A DNA stretch of 64,000 nucleotides from Chromatiales bacterium. GTDB lineage: Bacteria > Pseudomonadota > Gammaproteobacteria > Thiohalomonadales > Thiohalomonadaceae. Made by a program: the position numbers and the translations under genes. Positions 59,118 to 64,000 of this stretch are shown in pieces; position 1 is the stretch's first letter; every line of letters begins with the position of its first letter. The stretch lies in NCBI GenBank assembly GCA_003251535.1, contig QKFD01000122.1, positions 62,001-126,000 on the forward strand, read 5' to 3'. The notes under the pieces were generated by a model that was not told the DNA's origin, made no database searches, and worked only from the letters and a program-made list of their open reading frames with translations.

Positions 59118-60128
59118 ATGCGTGCTCAAGGATTTGGACACATTTTTCGCCTGTTATCGCTCCTCCTGCCCACCCTCGCCTGGGGCCAGACCGCCGTCAC
59201 GGTGCAATCTTTTGCCCAGTTAGCCATCCACCCTGAGGGGAGCGCCCCGGCCACCGTCGTCAGCCTCAACGACAGCCCTATCGCGGCGGAGATCTCCGCC
59301 CCCATCGTCACCGTCACTGCCCGCGTGGGTGATGTGGTGGCCGCGGGGGCGGAGTTGGCGCGCCTCGATTGCCGCGATTTTGAGGCCAGCGAGCAGCAGG
59401 CGGAGGCGAGTGTGGAGGCGCTGGCCGCCCGCTTGGCGCTGGCCCGCTACCAGCTCAGCCGAACCCAGAGTCTGGTGCGTGGCAACACCGTCTCCGAGGA
59501 GAGCCTCAAGCAGCGGGAGGCGGAGGCCAAGGCGCTGGCCGCCGAGCAGCGGGCGGCGGAGGCCACCCTGACCCGCACCCGCCATGATCGGGAGCGCTGT
59601 ATCCTGCGCGCCCCCTTCCGGGCCGTGGTCGCCGAGCGTATGGCCGGGATCGGTAGTTACGCCGTCCCTGGTCAGGCCCTCTTCCGCCTGGTGGATCTCG
59701 ATCGCATCGAGGTGTCGGCTCAGGTCCCGGCCACCGATCTACCGCTGCTCCTCAATGTGACCGACTACTCCTTCCTCGCCGACAAGGTGCGCTCCTCCCT
59801 GGCCCTACGCACCGTCGCCCCGGTGGTGGAGACCCGCAGCCGCACCGTGGAGGTGCGCTTGGAGTCGACCGTGGGCAGCCTGCTGCCGGGGAGTGCCGGG
59901 CGGCTGGTGTGGCGTGACCCCAGGAGCTTCCTCCCGGCGGAGTACCTCCTTCGGCGAGAGGGGCGCTACGGGGTGTTTGTCGCCGAGGAGGGGCGGGCGC
60001 GCTTCATCCCAGTGGATCAGGTCGCCGAAGGGCGCCCGGCCCCTGCGACCCTCCCTGCTGAGGCCCAGGTGGTCGTCGAGGGGCGCTTTGCCCTCCAGGA
60101 CGGCGACGCCATTACCGTTCAAAAGTGA
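59118..60128 (+). CDS. RND efflux periplasmic adaptor subunit
   Basis: 336 residues from ATG 59118 (GGAAA upstream); ATG 59097 and TTG 59046 are alternatives. Signal peptide RLLSLLLPTLAWG. The membrane fusion protein plan: a biotinyl-lipoyl part (VTARVGDVVAAGAELARLD), a helical hairpin (about 95-160: ASEQQAEASVEALAARLAL in part), the return strand CILRAPFRAVVAERMAGIGSYAVPG, and beta-barrel domains. It joins the RND permease to an outer-membrane channel not found here. Confidence 0.87.
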   Translation: MRAQGFGHIFRLLSLLLPTLAWGQTAVTVQSFAQLAIHPEGSAPATVVSLNDSPIAAEISAPIVTVTARVGDVVAAGAELARLDCRDFEASEQQAEASVEALAARLALARYQLSRTQSLVRGNTVSEESLKQREAEAKALAAEQRAAEATLTRTRHDRERCILRAPFRAVVAERMAGIGSYAVPGQALFRLVDLDRIEVSAQVPATDLPLLLNVTDYSFLADKVRSSLALRTVAPVVETRSRTVEVRLESTVGSLLPGSAGRLVWRDPRSFLPAEYLLRREGRYGVFVAEEGRARFIPVDQVAEGRPAPATLPAEAQVVVEGRFALQDGDAITVQK

Positions 60129-60172
60129 CCTATTTGCGGCCAGGGGGGCTGCTACCCACCTCCCCGGCTGCG

Positions 60173-60203
60173 CCGCGACGGCCGCTGAGCGGCGGTATCG
60201 CGG
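60173..60203 (+). other. GC hairpin between RND adaptor and permease genes
   Basis: CCGCGA (60173-60178) pairs with TCGCGG (60198-60203) and, inside, GCCGC (60181-60185) with GCGGC (60189-60193) around TGA. No T-run. It may set different levels of adaptor and pump. Confidence 0.45.
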
Positions 60204-60235
60204 TGCGCTCAACCGCCTGCTAAGAGGTTTGGTTC

Positions 60236-63200
60236 ATGCTGGCCCGTCTCTACAATCACCACGTCCTCGCCAATCTCACCTTCGTCCTGATATTGGTGCT
60301 TGGTATTGCCGCCTATAGCCTGCTGCCACGGCAGAAGGACCCCACCATCAACTTCAACTGGGTCCAGATCACCACCACCTACCCTGGGGCCAGCGCCGAG
60401 GATATCGAGAAGCTGATCACCGACCCCTTGGAGGAGGCGATCGCCCGGGTCTCCGACATCCGCTTCATCTCCTCCACCAGCCGCGAGGGGCTCTCCACCC
60501 TCCTGGTGCGCTTCGAGCAGATCGACGAACGCACCTACGACAAGCGCATCAACGACCTGCGCCGCGAGGTCCAGCAGGCGGAGAACAGCGAACTGCCGGA
60601 GGAGGCCAACTCCCCCTTCATCTTTGAGATCACCTCTGCCAATGCCTTCCCCACCGCCATCTTGGTGCTGCGCGGTCAGGCCATGGATGAGGTGTTGCGG
60701 GATTACGGCCGCACCCTGGAGAAGGAGTTGGAGCGGCTCAAGGGGGTGGAGCGGGTGGACCCCATCGGCCTACAGGAGCCGGAGTTGCAGGTGCTATTTG
60801 AACCGGCCCGACTCACCGGCCTGGGCCTGACCCCCGCCGATCTGGCCAATACGGTGAGCGCCTATTTCCGCGACACCTCCGGCGGGACGGTACAGCTGGG
60901 GGAGCAGCAGTGGCTACTACGGCTAATCGGCACCGATGAGGACCCGGCCTGGTTGGCGGCGCTGCCGGTGGTGACCGCCAGTGGCGAACTACCACTGGGG
61001 GCACTGGCGGAGGTGCAGCGAGGGCGCGAGAAGGCGGAGAACCTGGTCTATTACGACGGGGCACCGGCGCTCATGCTCTCGGTGTTCAAGAAGGCCGGTA
61101 CCAATACCCTGGATCTCCTCGACAATCTGCGTGCCTACATCGACCGTAGCAATGTCGTGGCGCAGAAGAGCGGTCTGGAGATCAAGTTGGTGGACGATCA
61201 GACCGTCTCCACCCGCTCCGCCATTCAGGTGATGGAGACCAACGCTGCGGTGGGGCTCAGCCTGGTGTTCCTGGTGGCCTGGGTCTTCCTCGGGGCGCGG
61301 ATCGCCCTGCTGACCACCATGGGGATCCCGTTTACCTTGGCCGGCACCTTCCTGGTGCTCTACTACAGCGGCGAGACCCTCAACAACTCGGTGCTGCTGG
61401 GGGTGGTGATCGCCTTGGGGATGTTGGTGGATGACGCGGTGGTGGTGGTGGATGCCATCTATGTGCGTCTGCGCCACGGGATGGATGCGGTCGAGGCGGG
61501 GGTTGAGGCGTTGCGGGAGGTGTTTGCGCCGGTCAGCTCCTCGGTGTTGACCACCATCGCCGCCTTCCTACCGCTGATGCTGATGCCGGGGATTTTAGGG
61601 CAGTTCATGCGTGTCATTCCCTTGGTGGTCACCATCGCCCTGGTCATCTCGCTGCTGGAGGCCTACTGGATGCTGCCGACCCATATCGGTGTGGCGCGGG
61701 TTGATCTGCGCTCGCCTGGGCGGGTGCAGCGCTGGCGCAACCGCTTTATCCACGCCATCCAGGTCAAGTACGCCCGCTTGCTAGTGACGGCGATGCGCTA
61801 TCCGGTGATCCCGTTGCTGCTGGTGGCGGTCGCCTTAACAGGGGCGATCGGCATGGTGGTCACAGGCAAGGTGAGGGCCGACTTCTTCGCCATGGAGAAC
61901 TACCGGCTGTTCTACGTCAACCTGAAGATGCCGGTGGGGACGCCGGTGGCCGGCTCCTTGGAGAAGGCGCGGGAGGTGGAGCAGTTGGTGCGCCAACACC
62001 TGGAGCCGGGCGATGCCCGTGGTGTGGTGAGCTACGCCGGTATGTTGTTCACCGAGACCGAACCGCTCCAGGGGGATCACTACGCCCAGATACTGGTGAG
62101 CCTCAACCCCAAGACCTCTAATCTACGGGAGGTGGATGAGGTGGTGGACTCCATGCGGGCCGCCATGCAGCAGGTGACGGGCCCCGACTCCATCAGCTTC
62201 CTCATCCTCCACGACGGTCCGCCGGTCACCAAGCCGATCAACATCAAGGTGCGGGGTGATGACTTCGACTCCATCCGGGCTGCGGTCAAGGCGCTGGAGG
62301 GGGAGATGGCGGGTATCCCTGCGATCACCGATGTCTCCACCGACGATGTGGCCGGTAACCACGAGCTGCGTCTCCGGGTGGATACCGATGCGGTGCGGCG
62401 CGCCGGCCTCGACCCCTCCCTGGTGGGGCGCATTGTGCGCCTGCTCGGTGACGGTGAGGTCGTAACCGATTTCCAGGCCCGTGGGGAGAAGGTCGAGGTG
62501 CGGGTGCAGGCGGAGCCACGCCCGCTGCGTAGTCTCGATGAGCTGCTGGCGCTGCCGGTGGCGCTGCCTGGCGGGGGCGAGATCGCCCTGGGTGAGTTGG
62601 TCCATCAGGAGACCGGCAGCGGGCGGGGCAATGTGCGCCACTACAACCTGCGGCGCGCCATTACCCTGGAGGCCAACCTAGATAAGGTGGCCATGGATAC
62701 GGTCAAGGCCAACACGCTGATTCAGGAGGCGTGGGAGGATCGGCTGCGGCAGCTTCACCCAGGGGTCGAGCTGGATTTCTCCGGCGAGCTGGATGATATC
62801 AATGAGAGCCTCAACGCCATCTATGTGCTGCTCGCCCTCGGCATCGGCCTCATCTACCTCATCCTCGGCGCCCAATTCAGCAGCTACTTCCAACCGTTGA
62901 TGATCATCATCACGGTGCCAATGGCCTTTGCCGGTGTGGTACTAGGGCTCTGGGTGACCGACAACCCATTGAGCCTCTACACCCTCTACGGGGTGGTGGC
63001 GTTGGCGGGAGTGGCGGTCAACTCGGCCATTGTCCTCATTGCGGCGGCCAATGACCGGTTGCAGAGGGGAATGGGGCTGCTGCACGCCACGCTCTACGCC
63101 GCACGGCGGCGCGTGGTACCGATCCTCATCACCTCATTGACCACCATCGCCGGCCTCTTCTCCCTGGCCACCGGCCTAGGGGGCCACTCCCTACTGTGGG

Positions 63201-63355
63201 GGCCGGTGGCCACCGCCATTGTCTGGGGCCTGGCCGTCTCTACGCTGCTCACCCTGTTTGTGATCCCGGTGCTCTTCCGTATCTTCATGGGCTGGGGACG
63301 GCTGCTCCGAGAGTGGCGGGTGCGCCGTCAGCTGCGGGGCCGTGTGGCAGGGTGA
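60236..63355 (+). CDS. RND family efflux permease (AcrB-like)
   Basis: 1039 residues, AAGAGG upstream. Twelve-helix RND transporter: helix 1 then PRQKDPTINFNWVQITTTYPG and GASAEDIEKLITDPLEEAI; the second repeat has a GQFSSYFQPLMIIITVP-like segment (as GAQFSSYFQPLMIII). Helix 4 has GMLVDDAVVVVD, with the two proton-relay Asp of AcrB. Two large periplasmic loops. An HAE-1-like drug, dye or metabolite exporter driven by protons; substrate unknown. It forms a pair with the adaptor upstream. Confidence 0.93.
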   Translation: MLARLYNHHVLANLTFVLILVLGIAAYSLLPRQKDPTINFNWVQITTTYPGASAEDIEKLITDPLEEAIARVSDIRFISSTSREGLSTLLVRFEQIDERTYDKRINDLRREVQQAENSELPEEANSPFIFEITSANAFPTAILVLRGQAMDEVLRDYGRTLEKELERLKGVERVDPIGLQEPELQVLFEPARLTGLGLTPADLANTVSAYFRDTSGGTVQLGEQQWLLRLIGTDEDPAWLAALPVVTASGELPLGALAEVQRGREKAENLVYYDGAPALMLSVFKKAGTNTLDLLDNLRAYIDRSNVVAQKSGLEIKLVDDQTVSTRSAIQVMETNAAVGLSLVFLVAWVFLGARIALLTTMGIPFTLAGTFLVLYYSGETLNNSVLLGVVIALGMLVDDAVVVVDAIYVRLRHGMDAVEAGVEALREVFAPVSSSVLTTIAAFLPLMLMPGILGQFMRVIPLVVTIALVISLLEAYWMLPTHIGVARVDLRSPGRVQRWRNRFIHAIQVKYARLLVTAMRYPVIPLLLVAVALTGAIGMVVTGKVRADFFAMENYRLFYVNLKMPVGTPVAGSLEKAREVEQLVRQHLEPGDARGVVSYAGMLFTETEPLQGDHYAQILVSLNPKTSNLREVDEVVDSMRAAMQQVTGPDSISFLILHDGPPVTKPINIKVRGDDFDSIRAAVKALEGEMAGIPAITDVSTDDVAGNHELRLRVDTDAVRRAGLDPSLVGRIVRLLGDGEVVTDFQARGEKVEVRVQAEPRPLRSLDELLALPVALPGGGEIALGELVHQETGSGRGNVRHYNLRRAITLEANLDKVAMDTVKANTLIQEAWEDRLRQLHPGVELDFSGELDDINESLNAIYVLLALGIGLIYLILGAQFSSYFQPLMIIITVPMAFAGVVLGLWVTDNPLSLYTLYGVVALAGVAVNSAIVLIAAANDRLQRGMGLLHATLYAARRRVVPILITSLTTIAGLFSLATGLGGHSLLWGPVATAIVWGLAVSTLLTLFVIPVLFRIFMGWGRLLREWRVRRQLRGRVAG

Positions 63356-63404
63356 TGCTGGGATCGGATTGAGGGCGGACGCCTGGGTATAGTGGACGGC
63401 CCCC

Positions 63405-64000
63405 TCAGGCCCGCTCTAGGGGGAAGGCCACCACCTCCGCCAGGGAGCTGGCCCCTAGGGCGACCATCACCAGTCGATCTACCCCAAGGGCTACCCCTGC
63501 GCAGGGGGGCAATCCCGCCGCCAGCGCTGCCAGTAGCCGCTGGTCCGCCGCCACCTCTGGCTGGGCTGCGGCGCGGCGGGCGGCCTGCTCGGCCCGAAAG
63601 CGGGCGGCCTGCTCCCCGGCATCACCCAACTCATGGAAGCCATTGGCCAGCTCAAGGCCGTCAATATAGAGTTCAAAGCGCTCTGCCACGGGGGGCTCCC
63701 CGGGACGGATGCGGGCGAGGGCGGCCTGGCTGGGGGGGTAGTCCATGAGCAGGGTGGGGCGACCTACCCCCAGATGCGGCTCGATGTAGTGGGTCAGTAG
63801 CAGGTCGAGCCAACCATCGCGCTCCAGTTGCAGCCCAGCCACCCCCGGATCACGCTCAATGGCGATCTGTTGCAGGGTTTCGCTGTCGCTATAGTGGGGA
63901 TCGATACCTAGGTGGCGTTGAAACGCCTGGGCATAACTGAGCCGCTCCGCGGCTGTGCTGGCCAGGCCCAAGACCCGCTGTACCAGCGCCTCAACCTCGT
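63405..64000 (-). CDS. epmA: EF-P--(R)-beta-lysine ligase EpmA, C-terminal part (partial)
   Basis: Runs off the right edge: about 198 residues are visible and the frame stays open to base 64000. RFELYIDGLELANGFHELGD is the hallmark of EpmA (PoxA/GenX), a short class II lysyl-tRNA synthetase paralogue. GVALGVDRLVMVALG is its motif 3. It adds beta-lysine to elongation factor P, helping polyproline translation. EpmA is typical of gammaproteobacteria. Confidence 0.9.
   Translation of the reverse strand, partial: EVEALVQRVLGLASTAAERLSYAQAFQRHLGIDPHYSDSETLQQIAIERDPGVAGLQLERDGWLDLLLTHYIEPHLGVGRPTLLMDYPPSQAALARIRPGEPPVAERFELYIDGLELANGFHELGDAGEQAARFRAEQAARRAAAQPEVAADQRLLAALAAGLPPCAGVALGVDRLVMVALGASSLAEVVAFPLERA

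Noticed and set aside
1-64000. tRNA, rRNA, CRISPR, insertion sequences, phage genes
   Set aside because: No cloverleaf, regular spaced repeats, transposase or integrase recognised. The S74 protein alone does not make a prophage.

Overview
The window is GC-rich, densely coded DNA from a Gram-negative bacterium, most likely a gammaproteobacterium. The reasons are a type II secretion cluster in the order I-J-K-L-M-N-D (the Xps-type layout), an EpmA (EF-P lysyltransferase) gene at the right edge, DUF2835, MazG, and a colanic-acid-like sugar pathway. The periplasmic alpha-carbonic anhydrase and the SoxW-like double thioredoxin would suit a sulfur-oxidising or CO2-fixing relative, but that is only an inference. 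I see no tRNA, rRNA, CRISPR array, insertion sequence or phage integrase.

Layout. (1) 1-6463: the distal part of a type II secretion operon, from the end of gspI to the secretin gspD. It is followed by an unrecognised gene (6549-7265) and a TPR/SPINDLY-type O-GlcNAc-transferase-like gene (7293-9590). (2) 9591-11275: a 388-base non-coding stretch rich in symmetry, then two exported-protein genes whose codon use suggests very high expression, closed by a strong terminator. (3) 11308-13240: a lipoprotein with five Asp-box (sialidase/BNR) repeats, again with a strong terminator. (4) 13502-29579: an ABC-exporter polysaccharide block, with Wzm and Wzt followed by very large multidomain glycosyltransferases, a PIG-L deacetylase fusion and a GNAT protein. 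(5) 29668-43621: membrane proteins, a UDP-glucuronate epimerase, a Wzy-like protein, a WcaI-like transferase, ManC, a Wzx flippase, a radical SAM-pyruvyltransferase fusion and a further glycosyltransferase. (6) 43625-49360: the priming enzyme WcaJ, a short-chain dehydrogenase-like gene, a WecA/WbpL-like priming enzyme, gmd and fcl. (7) 49419-53566: two exported proteins, one a fibre with an S74 self-processing chaperone, a sulfotransferase and a second flippase. (8) 53713-64000: mostly housekeeping and accessory genes: carbonic anhydrase, DUF2835, a patatin, the double thioredoxin, mazG, a lone response regulator, an RND pump and the 3' part of epmA.

How the parts fit. ManC, Gmd and Fcl make GDP-L-fucose. 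The epimerase makes UDP-galacturonate. WcaJ would load the first sugar on undecaprenyl phosphate. Wzx and Wzy would flip and polymerise, and pyruvate, sulfate and altered N-acyl groups may decorate the product. Genes typical of both ABC-dependent and Wzx/Wzy-dependent export are interleaved, so two surface glycans may be made here. No Wza, Wzc or chain-length regulator is in the window.

Most worth following up: the radical SAM-pyruvyltransferase fusion; the active and apparently dead PIG-L domains on neighbouring giant glycosyltransferases; the secreted S74 fibre with its small partner; the highly expressed exported pair behind a perfect 16-base palindrome; and the hairpin that may mask the ribosome site of the gene between gspD and the OGT-like gene.
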